A stretch of 64,000 nucleotides of DNA, from positions 60,327 through 124,326 of the forward strand of contig NZ_BBIS01000026.1 in NCBI RefSeq assembly GCF_000730605.1. Direction: 5' to 3'. Position 1 is the first letter of the stretch. Each line of letters starts with the position of its first letter. Positions 1-8,635 of this stretch are shown one piece after another. Made by a program: the position numbers and the translations under genes. The notes below the pieces were generated by a model. That model did not search any database and had not been told where the DNA came from. It saw only the letters and a list, made by a program, of their open reading frames with translations. The DNA is from Pseudomonas monteilii NBRC 103158 = DSM 14164. GTDB lineage: Bacteria; Pseudomonadota; Gammaproteobacteria; Pseudomonadales; Pseudomonadaceae.

Positions 1-479
1 TGCTGGGTGAGGCCTTCGGTGGACGGGTAGATGGGTGTCAGCGTCTGCTCGACCGGGGGCGGTGGTTCGTCGCCATTCAGTGCGCGGTACTCCGGGTGGT
101 AGATTTCCAGGCCCGAAGCGCCGGGGCGGGCTTCGCCGTAGCAGCGCAAGTGGGTGCCGCGTTTCAGGCCTTCTTTCTGCGCGTTGCTGAAGTGGTAGAA
201 GCGCAGGCTCAGCACGCCACTGCCATCTCCCAGTCGCACCACCAGGCTACGTCGCTTGCCCATGGTCACGTCGGCGCCGCTGACCACGCCCTCGATCACG
301 GCATCCTGGCCGGGGCGCAATTGGCCAATCGGCACCACGCGGGTGCGGTCCTGGTAGCGCAGGGGCAGGTGGAACAGCACATCCTGCAGGTTCTCCAGGC
401 CGACCTTGGCGAGTTTTTCCGCCATGGCCTCGCCAACGCCCTTGAGTACCGTGACCGGGACCTTCGACAGCTCACTCAT
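1..479 (-). CDS. recG: ATP-dependent DNA helicase RecG, N-terminal part (runs off the window)
   Basis: The minus-strand frame opens with ATG at 479 and reads MSELSKVPVTVLKGVGEAMA, then a VLFHLPLRYQDRT-like stretch. This is the start of RecG, with the helix-hairpin-helix-like entry and the OB-fold wedge domain that grips branched DNA. RecG remodels stalled forks and Holliday junctions using ATP. About 159 codons lie in the window and the helicase motifs are beyond position 1. The start codon lies 3 bases past the oxyR stop, so recG is probably co-transcribed with oxyR, an arrangement familiar in pseudomonads. Only the wedge half is visible, so activity cannot be judged. Confidence 0.9.
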   Translation of the reverse strand, partial: MSELSKVPVTVLKGVGEAMAEKLAKVGLENLQDVLFHLPLRYQDRTRVVPIGQLRPGQDAVIEGVVSGADVTMGKRRSLVVRLGDGSGVLSLRFYHFSNAQKEGLKRGTHLRCYGEARPGASGLEIYHPEYRALNGDEPPPPVEQTLTPIYPSTEGLTQ

Positions 480-482
480 GAC

Positions 483-1409
483 TCAGGCCGGTTGTTCCGC
501 AGGGGCTTTGGCAACCGAACACAGGCGGATCGAATCTGCGAGGATCTCGATGGCCTTCGGCCGCGGGAAGCTGGCACGCCATGCGATGGCCACGGTGCGG
601 AACGGCGCTGGCGCCGTCAGCGGGCGGACCTCGATGATGCCAGGGGCGTAGTGGTGGCTGTGCACCGCCGACAGCGGCAGGATCGAAACGCCAAGGCCTG
701 ATGCCACCATATGGCGGATGGTTTCCAGCGAGCTGGACTCGACCGTGGTGTGCTTGGAACCTTCACCGCCCTTGTTCAGGGTCGGGCAGGCTTCCAGTAC
801 CTGATCGCGGAAGCAGTGGCCCTCACCCAGCAGCAACAGGCTCTTGTCGTTGAGCATGGCGGTGTCGATGGTCTTTTTCGCCGTCCACGGGTGGTCGGCC
901 GGCATCAGGGCGCAGAACGGCTCATCGTACAGCGGCAGGGTCAGCACGTCGGCTTCGTTGAACGGCAGGGCGATGATCACCGCGTCCAGTTCGCCATTGC
1001 GCAGCTTTTCGCGCAGCACGTGGGTGAAGTTTTCTTCGATGTACAGCGGCATCTGCGGCGCTACGCGGTGCAGTTGCGGAATCAGGTGCGGGAACAGGTA
1101 GGGGCCGACGGTGTAGATGGCACCGACCTTGAGCGGGGCGGTTAGCTGGTTCTTGCCGGCTTGGGCCAGCTCGCGAATGCCTTGGGCCTGCTCCAGTACC
1201 TTCTGCGCCTGGGCGACAATGCTTTCGCCGACCGGGGTCAGGCGCACCGCGCTCTTGCTGCGTTCGAAGATCAGAACGCCAAGCTCATCCTCGAGCTTCT
1301 TCACACCGACCGACAGGGTCGGCTGGCTCACGTGGCAGCGTTCGGCGGCATGGCCGAAGTGCTGTTCCTGGGCGAGTGTGACGATGTAGCGTAATTCTGT
1401 GAGGGTCAT
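483..1409 (-). CDS. oxyR: Hydrogen peroxide-sensing LysR regulator OxyR
   Basis: This 308-residue LysR-family protein has the winged helix at residues 1-60 (FGHAAERCHVSQPTLSVGVK) and a ligand-type domain at about 90-300. The peroxide-sensing cysteines fall exactly at C199 (GEGHCF) and C208 (EACPT), the numbering of E. coli OxyR, so disulfide switching should be intact. OxyR activates catalase and alkyl hydroperoxide reductase genes. The gene is followed after 3 bases by recG. Upstream, ATAG-N7-TTAT at 1456-1470 resembles half of an OxyR site and could mediate autoregulation, although only half of the four-box motif is convincing. Confidence 0.97.
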   Translation of the reverse strand: MTLTELRYIVTLAQEQHFGHAAERCHVSQPTLSVGVKKLEDELGVLIFERSKSAVRLTPVGESIVAQAQKVLEQAQGIRELAQAGKNQLTAPLKVGAIYTVGPYLFPHLIPQLHRVAPQMPLYIEENFTHVLREKLRNGELDAVIIALPFNEADVLTLPLYDEPFCALMPADHPWTAKKTIDTAMLNDKSLLLLGEGHCFRDQVLEACPTLNKGGEGSKHTTVESSSLETIRHMVASGLGVSILPLSAVHSHHYAPGIIEVRPLTAPAPFRTVAIAWRASFPRPKAIEILADSIRLCSVAKAPAEQPA

Positions 1410-1455
1410 AACGTGCGTCCATGAAGTTGCGGGCCCAGCATAGCGGCTGCAATCG

Positions 1456-1470
1456 ATAGACGCACGTTAT
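1456..1470. promoter_or_regulatory. Possible half OxyR binding site upstream of oxyR
   Basis: ATAG-N7-TTAT matches two of the four tetranucleotides of the OxyR consensus (ATAG-N7-CTAT repeated with N7). It lies about 47 bases before the oxyR start, where an autoregulatory site would sit. The other two boxes are not clear. Confidence 0.25.
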
Positions 1471-1503
1471 CAGACTTGCCGATTTGTGACAGAAACAAAA
1501 GTC

Positions 1504-2235
1504 TCAGCGGCGGTCCAGCGAGTAGACGAACGGTGCCACGACTTCGATCGTGCCATTGTTCAGCAACTCGGGTGGCGGCTTGGGTACAGTGCCGGCCCGA
1601 CGGATCATTTCCAGCGTCGCCCGGTCCAGTGCGGCGCTACCCGAGCCACCAGCCATGGAGTACGACACCACCTTGCCTTCGGCGTCGACCACGAAGCGCA
1701 GGCGGTTGATGCCCTGCAGACCGCGACGGCGCGCGTCTTCCGGGTAACGCTTGTACTTGGCCAGGTGACGCAGCAGGTCGCTCTGCCAGGTCGGCAGGGC
1801 GTTGCTGTTGGACGCAATGCTCGGCGCCGGTGCCGCGGACTTCTGCGGCGGCGTGTTGCTGGGCGGTGCGTCTACCGTTTGTTCGGTCGGTGGTGCTTCC
1901 TTCGGCGGCTCAGGCTTTTTCTCGGGCTTGGGCGGCTGTGGCTTGGCCTTCGGCTTGGGCGGCTTGGGAATGGCGATCTTGGGCTTGGGTGCCTCGGCCA
2001 GCTTCGGCAGCGGCGGTTCCTCGACCGGTGCCGGTGGCTGCGGCGCCGCTTTCGGGGGCGGTGGTGGCGCAGGCTCCGGCAATGGCGCCAGCTCGACCAT
2101 CATGGCTGCCGGTGGCAGTTCGATGGCCTGGGGCACCGACCAGTTGAGCGTCAGCAGCACGGCGACCACGTGCACGCCCAGCACGATCGCCAGGCTGCCA
2201 CCGTAGCGCGCCATGTTAGAGCGCGTTTTTGTCAT
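1504..2235 (-). CDS. tonB: TonB energy transducer
   Basis: TonB carries proton-motive energy from ExbB/ExbD to outer-membrane siderophore and vitamin receptors. The 243-residue protein has an N-terminal membrane anchor (about 12-32) and a long Pro/Lys/Glu-rich periplasmic spacer (about 41-117). It ends in a TonB C-terminal domain from about 150, with the YP motif in KYKRYPEDARRRGLQG and a closing VAPFVYSL strand. It overlaps the end of exbD by four bases (ATGA), which indicates translational coupling in an exbB-exbD-tonB operon read leftward. It is followed after about 94 bases by oxyR, read in the same direction. Confidence 0.95.
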   Translation of the reverse strand: MTKTRSNMARYGGSLAIVLGVHVVAVLLTLNWSVPQAIELPPAAMMVELAPLPEPAPPPPPKAAPQPPAPVEEPPLPKLAEAPKPKIAIPKPPKPKAKPQPPKPEKKPEPPKEAPPTEQTVDAPPSNTPPQKSAAPAPSIASNSNALPTWQSDLLRHLAKYKRYPEDARRRGLQGINRLRFVVDAEGKVVSYSMAGGSGSAALDRATLEMIRRAGTVPKPPPELLNNGTIEVVAPFVYSLDRR

Positions 2236-2660
2236 TTCTTGGCTGCCGTCTCGAGACCTACCAGACCGACCTTGAGGTAGCCGGCCGCGCGCATGTTGTT
2301 CATCACTTCCATCAAGTCACCGTAATCCACGCCTTTGTCAGCCTGGAAGAAGATGGTGGTTTCCTTGTCACCCTTGGTCTTGGCATCGAGCATCGGGCCA
2401 AGCTGGTCGGGTACAGCAACCTGATCGTCGCCGACGTACAGCTTCTGGTCGGCCTTGACGCTGACGAACACCGGTTTCTCGGGCCTCGGCGCCGGTTTGG
2501 CGGTTGAGGCCGGCAGGTCGACCTTGATGTCGACCGTGGCCAAGGGGGCTGCGACCATGAAGATGATCAGCAGCACCAGCATCACGTCGATGAACGGCGT
2601 AACGTTGATTTCGTGGTTTTCGGCGAGGTCGTCGCCACCTTCGTTGAGATGCAGGCCCAT
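2232..2660 (-). CDS. exbD: Biopolymer transport protein ExbD
   Basis: This 142-residue ExbD/TolR protein has a short cytoplasmic tail, one transmembrane helix (FIDVMLVLLIIFMVAAPLA, about 23-42) and a periplasmic domain. The helix carries the conserved Asp of FIDVMLV that conducts protons in this family. With ExbB it forms the motor driving TonB. It lies 3 bases after exbB and overlaps tonB by four, in the usual order exbB-exbD-tonB. The length is normal. Confidence 0.96.
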   Translation of the reverse strand: MGLHLNEGGDDLAENHEINVTPFIDVMLVLLIIFMVAAPLATVDIKVDLPASTAKPAPRPEKPVFVSVKADQKLYVGDDQVAVPDQLGPMLDAKTKGDKETTIFFQADKGVDYGDLMEVMNNMRAAGYLKVGLVGLETAAKK

Positions 2661-2663
2661 GGC

Positions 2664-3653
2664 TTACCCCACTTTCACCATGTGCGGGGCGGCGCGCTCG
2701 CTGCCCTGGTGGTCCAGGTCACGGCTGACCAGCAGCAGTACCTGGGCGGAGGCGTCGGACACCTGGGCCTTGTAGCCGGCGATGGAGCGGGCGAAGACGT
2801 TGTAGATGACCACGGCCGGGATTGCTGCGACCAGGCCCAGGGCGGTGGCCAGCAGGGCTTCGGCGATGCCGGGAGCGACCACGGCCAGGTTGGTGGTCTG
2901 GGTCTTGGCGATGCCGATGAAGCTGTTCATGATGCCCCATACAGTACCGAACAGACCTACGAACGGCGCGGTGGAACCGATGGTTGCCAGTACGCCGGTG
3001 CCGCTGCTCATGGTACGGCCGCTGGCGTGCACCAGGCGCTCCAGACGGAAGCTGACGCGCTCCTTGATGCCTTCTTTTTCACGGGCGTTGGCCGACAGGC
3101 GCATTTCTTCGAGGGCGTCGTGAACCAACGTGTGGGCCAGGGTGCCCTCCTTTTTGGAGACTTCGCTGGCTTCTTTCAGGGTGGTGGACTTCTTCAGCTG
3201 GGCGATTTCACCACGCAGGCGACGTTTGGCGCCCATCAGCTCGAAGCCTTTGGCAATCCAGATTGTCCAGGTGATGATGGAGGCGATAGCCAGGCCGATC
3301 ATGACGATCTTCACCACGATGTCGGCGTTTTTGTACATGCCCCACGGGGACAGGTCGTGGGCCATGCCCAGGGACGTGTCTTCAACCAGTGCATCGGTAG
3401 CGGGATCAACCACAACCTGCGAATCTGCCGGGGCGGCAGCTTGTACTTCGCCAGCGGGAGCCTGGCCTTCCACAGCCGGTGCCGCCGGGGCAGCTTGAGC
3501 AGCCGGAGCGGAAGCAGCGGCTGGTGTAGCGGCATTGGCGGTTGGCTCATCGGCCATGGCCACCGGGGCCAGCACCAGGCTGAGTGTCAGCGCGGCGATG
3601 GCGCGCCAGGCGCGCGACGGGGTTGGCGAAGCGGAAGGTTGAGTACGTGTCAT
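2664..3653 (-). CDS. exbB: TonB-system motor protein ExbB, long form
   Basis: ExbB is the MotA/TolQ-type subunit of the TonB motor. At 329 residues it is longer than E. coli ExbB (about 244). The extra N-terminus has a cleavable signal-like segment (TLSLVLAPVAMADE, to about 35) and an Ala/Pro-rich linker to about 85, a form common in pseudomonads. The core follows with helices near 110-130 and in the C-terminal half (TSNPFVGLFGTVWG-like and EALLATALGLVAAIPAVVIYN segments). It is the first gene of the exbB-exbD-tonB operon. The upstream gap is AT-rich and probably carries its promoter, but I find no convincing Fur box. Confidence 0.95.
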   Translation of the reverse strand: MTRTQPSASPTPSRAWRAIAALTLSLVLAPVAMADEPTANAATPAAASAPAAQAAPAAPAVEGQAPAGEVQAAAPADSQVVVDPATDALVEDTSLGMAHDLSPWGMYKNADIVVKIVMIGLAIASIITWTIWIAKGFELMGAKRRLRGEIAQLKKSTTLKEASEVSKKEGTLAHTLVHDALEEMRLSANAREKEGIKERVSFRLERLVHASGRTMSSGTGVLATIGSTAPFVGLFGTVWGIMNSFIGIAKTQTTNLAVVAPGIAEALLATALGLVAAIPAVVIYNVFARSIAGYKAQVSDASAQVLLLVSRDLDHQGSERAAPHMVKVG

Positions 3654-3727
3654 GCTGGCCGGACCTGATGAAGAAAAAGTGGACGTTCTCCAAGGCCTCG
3701 AGATAGGCCGAGAACAAATTGGTCGTC

Positions 3728-3775
3728 ATTATTGCAAGTAATTCTTGTTAACAAAAGTAATCTTGTTGCTTTTTT
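3728..3775. promoter_or_regulatory. AT-rich divergent promoter region between exbB and the epimerase gene
   Basis: This 48-base stretch is far richer in A+T than its surroundings. On the minus strand it contains TTGTTA followed 15-16 bases later by AATAAT/ATAATG, a weak sigma70-type match aimed at exbB. Two near-copies of AAGTAAT-CTTG occur in it. No clear Fur site is visible. Confidence 0.3.
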
Positions 3776-3842
3776 CGCCTATGGTCTAGCCGCCCATCGT
3801 GTAGCGTGGCCTGGCTGATCAATTGGTCTAGGGAGTTTTGTG

Positions 3843-4700
3843 ATGTCAGACCTATCCGTGATGGTGGTGGGATGTGGTGATGTAGGCGGGCGTTTTGCCA
3901 AGCAGATGCTGGCCAAAGGCTGGCGGGTAAGCGGCCTGCGCCGTTCTGTCGGGCAACTGCCTGCGGGTATTGCACCGGTTGCCGCCGACCTGGCGAAACC
4001 TGCAATTCCGCAAGCCTGGCCGCAGGGCTCGCTGGACTACCTGGTGTACTGCGTGGCGGCCAGCCAGCACGACGAGGCGGGTTACCAGGCGGCCTACGTC
4101 GACGGCTTGCGCCATGTGCTGGCGTGGCTGGCCGAGCGAGGCCAGCGCCCGCGTCGCCTGCTGTTTGTATCGAGCAGCAGCGTGTATGCCCAAAAAGACG
4201 GTGAATGGATCGAAGAAGGTGCGGCCACCGAGCCTGAAGGTTATTCCGGGCGGGTGATGCTGGAGGCCGAGCAGCTGGCGCTGGCCAGCGGCATTCCGGC
4301 AAGCGTGGTGCGTCTGACCGGCATCTATGGCCCAGGCCGCGAGTGGCTGTTGAGCCAGGTGCGCCAGGGTTACCGCGTCGCCGAGGAGCCGCCGCTGTAT
4401 GGCAACCGTATTCATGCCGAGGATGCTGCCAGCCTGTTGGCTCACCTGCTGCAGGCCGATGCCGACGGCAAGGCGTTGGACGACTATTACATTGGCGTCG
4501 ATGACGATCCGGCACCGCTGGCCGATGTGGTGGCTTGGCTGCGGGCGTACATGGGGGTTACCGAGTGGTCTGATGAGCAGCGGGTGCGGCGTACTGGCAG
4601 CAAGCGCTGCAGCAATGCCCGGGCGCGGGCGTTGGGGTGGGTACCGGTGTATCCGAGTTACAAGGAAGGGTATGCAGCCATCCTGAAAGGAGGCCGTTGA
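3843..4700 (+). CDS. NAD(P)-dependent epimerase/dehydratase-like protein (YeeZ type)
   Basis: The 285-residue protein starts with a Rossmann motif (VMVVGCGDVGGRFA, glycines near residues 9-15). It continues like extended short-chain dehydrogenases: VSSSSVYAQ, a central YSG with the downstream residues expected of the active site, and RLTGIYGPGR. The E. coli relative YeeZ has no firmly known substrate, so the reaction is unassigned. I chose ATG 3843 over GTG 3840 because GGGAG ends seven bases before it. The gene is monocistronic, divergent from exbB and convergent with the lipoprotein gene, with a REP palindrome between. Confidence 0.8.
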   Translation: MSDLSVMVVGCGDVGGRFAKQMLAKGWRVSGLRRSVGQLPAGIAPVAADLAKPAIPQAWPQGSLDYLVYCVAASQHDEAGYQAAYVDGLRHVLAWLAERGQRPRRLLFVSSSSVYAQKDGEWIEEGAATEPEGYSGRVMLEAEQLALASGIPASVVRLTGIYGPGREWLLSQVRQGYRVAEEPPLYGNRIHAEDAASLLAHLLQADADGKALDDYYIGVDDDPAPLADVVAWLRAYMGVTEWSDEQRVRRTGSKRCSNARARALGWVPVYPSYKEGYAAILKGGR

Positions 4701-4704
4701 ATGT

Positions 4705-4742
4705 ACCGGCCTCTTCGCGGGTAAACCCGCGAAGAGGCCGGT
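4705..4742. repeat. P. putida-type REP palindrome
   Basis: An 18-base arm (ACCGGCCTCTTCGCGGGT) is followed by AA and its exact reverse complement. It lies between two convergent genes, where it can fold in both transcripts. There is no T-run, so any termination would be of the REP-hairpin kind. Confidence 0.9.
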
Positions 4743-4767
4743 AAATTCAGTGCAAATGCAGCAGCAT

Positions 4768-5499
4768 TCAGTTCTGCTCCAGCACCCACTGGCGCTTACC
4801 CGCCGCCAGCTGCGGCATTTCATCCGGTTGTGCCCGGTTCACCGCCTGGAAAATCTCCAGCTTGTCGCCATCACGCTTGATGATGAACGGCGCGCCACGC
4901 TGGTTACGCTCCAGCCACAGGCTGTCATTGCTGCCGCCCATGGTCGCGCAGTCGCCTGCCAGGCACAGGGCGAAACGGTCCGGCCCTGGCAGGCCGGTGA
5001 CGTTGCCAGTGTCGCTGAAGCGCACGCTGGCACCTTTGCCCTGGCCTTCGGTGATCTTCCAGTTGCCGCCCAGGTAGGCCTGGTACAGCGCCTTCTCGAA
5101 GTTGCTGCCCAGCGGGGCATTGGCAGCCGCAGGCGTTTTGGCGCGTACGAAGGCCTGCTTGGTACCGCGTTGGTCGACGGTTAGCAGCTCGTCACCATCA
5201 AGCGACAACTGCTCGGTCTGGCCGCCTTCGAAGTTGGCCTGCCATTGCTTTTCATTGGCGCTCAGCTGGCCGTCAGCGGCCTCGAAGCCATTGCTGTAGC
5301 TGGCCTGCTGGTTGGCGACGTCGACCTTCCACTCGAACACCGGGCCGTGCTCGTTCAGCGCCTGGCGCAGGCTGCCGCCTTTGACGGCTGCAGTGATGGC
5401 GTCCTGGTTGATCCAGGTGCCGTTGAAGTCTTCGGGTTTGTGGCTGGCGCAGCCGCCCAGAAGCAGGGCTGCCAGTGCGAGGGGCAGTGCTTGACGCAT
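4768..5499 (-). CDS. Putative outer-membrane lipoprotein of unknown function
   Basis: The 243-residue product begins with a lipoprotein signal (MRQALPLALAALLLGGC, lipobox LGGC, Cys17), so it should be lipidated and membrane-anchored. The mature part looks like two similar beta-rich halves. Each starts with G-(T/N)-W-I/K (residues about 27 and 146) and has a GD(E/K)L strand near its end, which suggests a tandem lipocalin/META-like fold. I do not recognise a catalytic motif. It is a single gene downstream of ridA in the same direction, with a hairpin between them, and convergent with the epimerase gene. Confidence 0.75.
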   Translation of the reverse strand: MRQALPLALAALLLGGCASHKPEDFNGTWINQDAITAAVKGGSLRQALNEHGPVFEWKVDVANQQASYSNGFEAADGQLSANEKQWQANFEGGQTEQLSLDGDELLTVDQRGTKQAFVRAKTPAAANAPLGSNFEKALYQAYLGGNWKITEGQGKGASVRFSDTGNVTGLPGPDRFALCLAGDCATMGGSNDSLWLERNQRGAPFIIKRDGDKLEIFQAVNRAQPDEMPQLAAGKRQWVLEQN

Positions 5500-5529
5500 G
5501 AGGGAATAACCTTGCAGAAGAGGGAGGGG

Positions 5530-5550
5530 TGACGGGCAGGGTGCCCGTCA
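5530..5550 (-). terminator. Hairpin after ridA
   Basis: TGACGGGCA and TGCCCGTCA form a 9-bp stem around GGG, 10 bases after the ridA stop. There is no T-run on the minus strand, so termination would be partial at best. Confidence 0.4.
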
Positions 5551-5559
5551 CCAAGGGCA

Positions 5560-5940
5560 TCATTCGATGACCAGGATGGCGTCCATTTCGACCTGGGAGC
5601 CTTTCGGCAGCGCGGCAACGCCGATGGCGGCGCGGGCCGGGTATGGTTGCTCGAAGTAGCGGCCCATCACCTCGTTGACCTTGGCGAAGTGGCTCAGGTC
5701 GGTGAGGAAGATGTTCAGCTTGACGATGTCCTTGAACGAACCACCAGCGGCTTCAGCCACGGCTTTGAGGTTCTCGAACACTTGCACGGTCTGAGCTTCG
5801 AAGCCTTCGACCAGCTCCATGGTCTTCGGGTCCAGCGGGATCTGGCCCGACATGTACACGGTATTGCCGGCCTTGATCGCCTGCGAGTAGGTGCCGATGG
5901 CAGCTGGGGCCTTGTCGCTGTTGATGACGGTCTTGCTCAT
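5560..5940 (-). CDS. ridA: RidA family 2-iminobutanoate/2-iminopropanoate deaminase
   Basis: RidA hydrolyses reactive enamine/imine intermediates released by PLP enzymes such as threonine dehydratase. The 126-residue product begins [20 protein letters not shown] and carries the family's hallmark segments: the GQIPLDP strand, the [10 protein letters not shown] helix, and the [13 protein letters not shown] stretch containing the substrate-binding Arg. A longer upstream reading frame exists, but ATG 5940 gives the family length and has a GGAGT ribosome site. It follows spoT by about 23 bases and forms part of rpoZ-spoT-ridA, a gammaproteobacterial arrangement. Confidence 0.95.
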   Translation of the reverse strand: MSKTVINSDKAPAAIGTYSQAIKAGNTVYMSGQIPLDPKTMELVEGFEAQTVQVFENLKAVAEAAGGSFKDIVKLNIFLTDLSHFAKVNEVMGRYFEQPYPARAAIGVAALPKGSQVEMDAILVIE

Positions 5941-5963
5941 GATGACTCCTTGCGGTTGGCGGA

Positions 5964-8072
5964 CTACGTACGCATGCGGGTGATGCGGACCACACCGGTC
6001 AGGGTACGCAGCTTCTTGATCACACGCGCCAGGTGCACGCGGTCGTGCACGCTGACCACCAGTTGGACCACGCTGATACGGCCGTCGCGTTCGTCCATGC
6101 TGATCTTCTCGATGTTGCCGTCGGCGGCGTTGACGCTGCTGGCCAGTAGGGCGATCAGGCCGCGCTGGTGCTCCAGTTCGACACGCAGTTCGACATTGAA
6201 CTCGCCCGTGATGTCCTTGGCCCAGGAGAGCTGCACGCACTTCTCCGGGTTGTGGCGGATTTCACTGATGTTGCGGCAGTTCTCAAGGTGCACGACCATG
6301 CCTTTGCCAGCCGACAGGTGGCCGACGATCGGGTCACCCGGGATCGGCGTACAGCACTTGGCGTAGCTCAGCACCAGGCCTTCGGTACCACGGATCGCCA
6401 GCGGGCCTTCCGGCGCTGGCAACTGCTCGCCTTCGGCCGACAGCAGGCGACGTGCAACCACGTAGGCCATGCGGTTGCCCAGGCCGATGTCTTCGAGCAG
6501 GTCTTCGATGAGTTCCAGGCGGTACTCGGCGAGAATCGACTGGATGCGTTCCTGGGGGATTTTCTCCAGGCTGCTGTCGAAGCCGGTGAGCACCTTGTTC
6601 AGCAGGCGTTCGCCCAGGCTGATGGACTCGGACCGACGCTGCTGCTTGAGGGCGTGGCGGATGTGCGTGCGCGCCTTGCCGGTGACCACGAAGTTGAGCC
6701 AGGCCGGGTTCGGCCGTGCGCCCGGTGCGCTGACGATTTCCACCGTCGAGCCGCTTTGCAGCGGCTCGGACAGCGGCGCCAGGCGGCGGTTGATGCGGCA
6801 GGCGATGCAGCTGTTGCCCACGTCGGTGTGCACCGCGTAGGCGAAGTCGACAGCCGTGGAGCCTTTGGGCAGCTCCATGATGCGGCCTTTGGGCGTGAAC
6901 ACGTAGACCTCGTCCGGGAACAGGTCGATCTTCACGCTTTCGATGAATTCCAGCGAGTTGCCGGCACGTTGCTGCAGTTCAAGGATGCCCTTGACCCACT
7001 GACGGGCACGGGCGTGGCTACCCTTGGGCTGCTCGTCGTCGTTGGACTTGTACAGCCAGTGCGCGGCGATGCCGTTGTTGGCCATCTCTTCCATTTCGCG
7101 GGTGCGGATCTGGATTTCGATGGGCACGCCGTGCATGCCGAACAGCGTGGTGTGCAACGACTGGTAGCCGTTGGCCTTGGGGATCGCGATGTAGTCCTTG
7201 AAGCGACCGGGCAGCGGTTTGTACAGGTTATGCACGGCGCCGAGCACGCGGTAGCAGGTGTCGACCTTGTCGACGATGATGCGGAAGGCGTACACGTCCA
7301 TGATCTCGTTGAAGGCACGGCGCTTGCCGCGCATCTTCTTGTAGATGCCATAGAGGTGTTTCTGCCGGCCGCTGACCTCGCCCTCGATGCCGTCGGCGGC
7401 CAGGCAGTTGGCCAGCGAGTGCTCGATCTTGGCGACGATCTCTTTACGGTTGCCGCGTGCGCTTTTCACCGCCCGGTGAATCAGCGACGAGCGCATCGGG
7501 TGCATGGCCTTGAAGCCCAGGTCCTCGAACTCCACGCGCACGGTGTGCATGCCCAGGCGGTTGGCGATGGGGGCGTAGATTTCGAGGGTTTCCTTGGCGA
7601 TGCGTCGGCGCTTTTCGCCAGACAGCACTTCCAGGGTGCGCATGTTGTGCAGGCGGTCGGCCAGCTTGACCAGGATCACGCGGATATCGCGAGCCATGGC
7701 CATGGCCATCTTCTGGAAGTTTTCGGCCTGCGCCTCGGCCTTGGTCTCGAAGTTCATCTGGGTCAGTTTGCTGACCCCATCGACCAGTTCGGCCACGGTC
7801 TCGCCAAATTGCTGGCTGAGGGCTTCCTTGGCGATGCCGGTGTCTTCGATCACATCGTGCAGCATGGCCGCCATCAGGCTCTGATGGTCCATGTGCATGT
7901 CGGCGAGGATGCTGGCCACGGCCAGTGGGTGGGTCACGTAGGGCTCGCCGCTGCGGCGGCGCTGCCCGTCGTGGGCCTGTTCGGCGTAGAAATAGGCGCG
8001 GCGGACCAGGTTGACCTGTTCGGGGCCAAGATAGGTCGACAGCCGTTCGGCCAAGGCTTCTATACCCGGCAT
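5964..8072 (-). CDS. spoT: Bifunctional (p)ppGpp synthetase/hydrolase SpoT
   Basis: SpoT makes and degrades the stringent-response alarmone. The 702-residue protein has an intact HD hydrolase (H48, H72-D73 and E76-D77 in [10 protein letters not shown]), which marks it as SpoT/Rel rather than hydrolase-dead RelA. The synthetase domain at about 240-350 holds [23 protein letters not shown] domain ([28 protein letters not shown]) sits at about 385-445, and a C-terminal ACT domain starts near 625. The order rpoZ-spoT-ridA matches E. coli and P. aeruginosa. Full length, no frame damage. Confidence 0.98.
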   Translation of the reverse strand: MPGIEALAERLSTYLGPEQVNLVRRAYFYAEQAHDGQRRRSGEPYVTHPLAVASILADMHMDHQSLMAAMLHDVIEDTGIAKEALSQQFGETVAELVDGVSKLTQMNFETKAEAQAENFQKMAMAMARDIRVILVKLADRLHNMRTLEVLSGEKRRRIAKETLEIYAPIANRLGMHTVRVEFEDLGFKAMHPMRSSLIHRAVKSARGNRKEIVAKIEHSLANCLAADGIEGEVSGRQKHLYGIYKKMRGKRRAFNEIMDVYAFRIIVDKVDTCYRVLGAVHNLYKPLPGRFKDYIAIPKANGYQSLHTTLFGMHGVPIEIQIRTREMEEMANNGIAAHWLYKSNDDEQPKGSHARARQWVKGILELQQRAGNSLEFIESVKIDLFPDEVYVFTPKGRIMELPKGSTAVDFAYAVHTDVGNSCIACRINRRLAPLSEPLQSGSTVEIVSAPGARPNPAWLNFVVTGKARTHIRHALKQQRRSESISLGERLLNKVLTGFDSSLEKIPQERIQSILAEYRLELIEDLLEDIGLGNRMAYVVARRLLSAEGEQLPAPEGPLAIRGTEGLVLSYAKCCTPIPGDPIVGHLSAGKGMVVHLENCRNISEIRHNPEKCVQLSWAKDITGEFNVELRVELEHQRGLIALLASSVNAADGNIEKISMDERDGRISVVQLVVSVHDRVHLARVIKKLRTLTGVVRITRMRT

Positions 8073-8131
8073 GGGTTCACCTCCTGCGGAGGAAGAGGGC
8101 CTTGCGCCGTGCGACGTCGACCTGGCATCAA

Positions 8132-8395
8132 TCAGACAGCCTCGTTGTTCTCGTCCTCGAACGCGGCGAACACCGGATCCTCGGTGACGATCTCTTCAGC
8201 GGCGATGAACTCGTTGGTGACGATGCCTTCGGCGATTTCACGCAGGGCAACAACGGTTGGCTTGTCGTTTTCCCACGCAACGCGTGGTTCTTTGCCGCCG
8301 GTCGCCAGCTGGCGAGCGCGCTTGGTCGAGAGCATGACCAGCTCAAAGCGGTTATCCACGTGTTCCAGGCAGTCTTCAACAGTTACGCGGGCCAT
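8132..8395 (-). CDS. rpoZ: RNA polymerase omega subunit
   Basis: This 87-residue omega subunit ([20 protein letters not shown], then [12 protein letters not shown]) helps fold and hold beta-prime in RNA polymerase and is part of the ppGpp site 1 interface. That fits its position directly upstream of spoT. An in-frame ATG six codons earlier exists, but MARVTVEDC is the conserved start. The acidic C-terminus ([12 protein letters not shown]) is typical of pseudomonads. Confidence 0.97.
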   Translation of the reverse strand: MARVTVEDCLEHVDNRFELVMLSTKRARQLATGGKEPRVAWENDKPTVVALREIAEGIVTNEFIAAEEIVTEDPVFAAFEDENNEAV

Positions 8396-8529
8396 GGTCT
8401 TCCTCAGTAGCAAATGCGGTGGGCGTGCAGCCCAATAGTGGGCAGGCGGACTCGATAGTATAAAAATTCACCAGCCAATAGGGAAGCGCTGTTTTGTCGG
8501 GTGATACCTTCAAGCCCCGTGTTTGCTTC

Positions 8530-8591
8530 TTCGCGGGTAAACCCGCTCCTACAAGGTACGCGGTGCCTGTAGGAGCGGGTTTACCCGCGAA
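8530..8591. repeat. Inverted pair of P. putida REP elements
   Basis: A 24-base arm beginning TTCGCGGGTAAACCCGCTCC is followed after 14 bases by its exact reverse complement (8568-8591). It lies in the gap between rpoZ and the LysR gene, both read leftward. Confidence 0.9.
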
Positions 8592-8635
8592 AGGGCCGGA
8601 ACAGAGACCCTCGATGCTTGATCCTGACGATAACC

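Noticed and set aside
3547..3729. 60-codon minus-strand frame overlapping the start of exbB
   Set aside because: It overlaps the exbB signal region in another frame, with no ribosome site or family.
3718..3780. Fur box upstream of exbB
   Set aside because: The AT-rich gap was examined because ExbB/TonB genes are often iron-controlled, but no 19-base stretch approaches the consensus.
6168..8438. 756-codon plus-strand frame over spoT and rpoZ
   Set aside because: It is the antisense shadow of two conserved genes; its translation is low-complexity and His/Val/Gly-rich.
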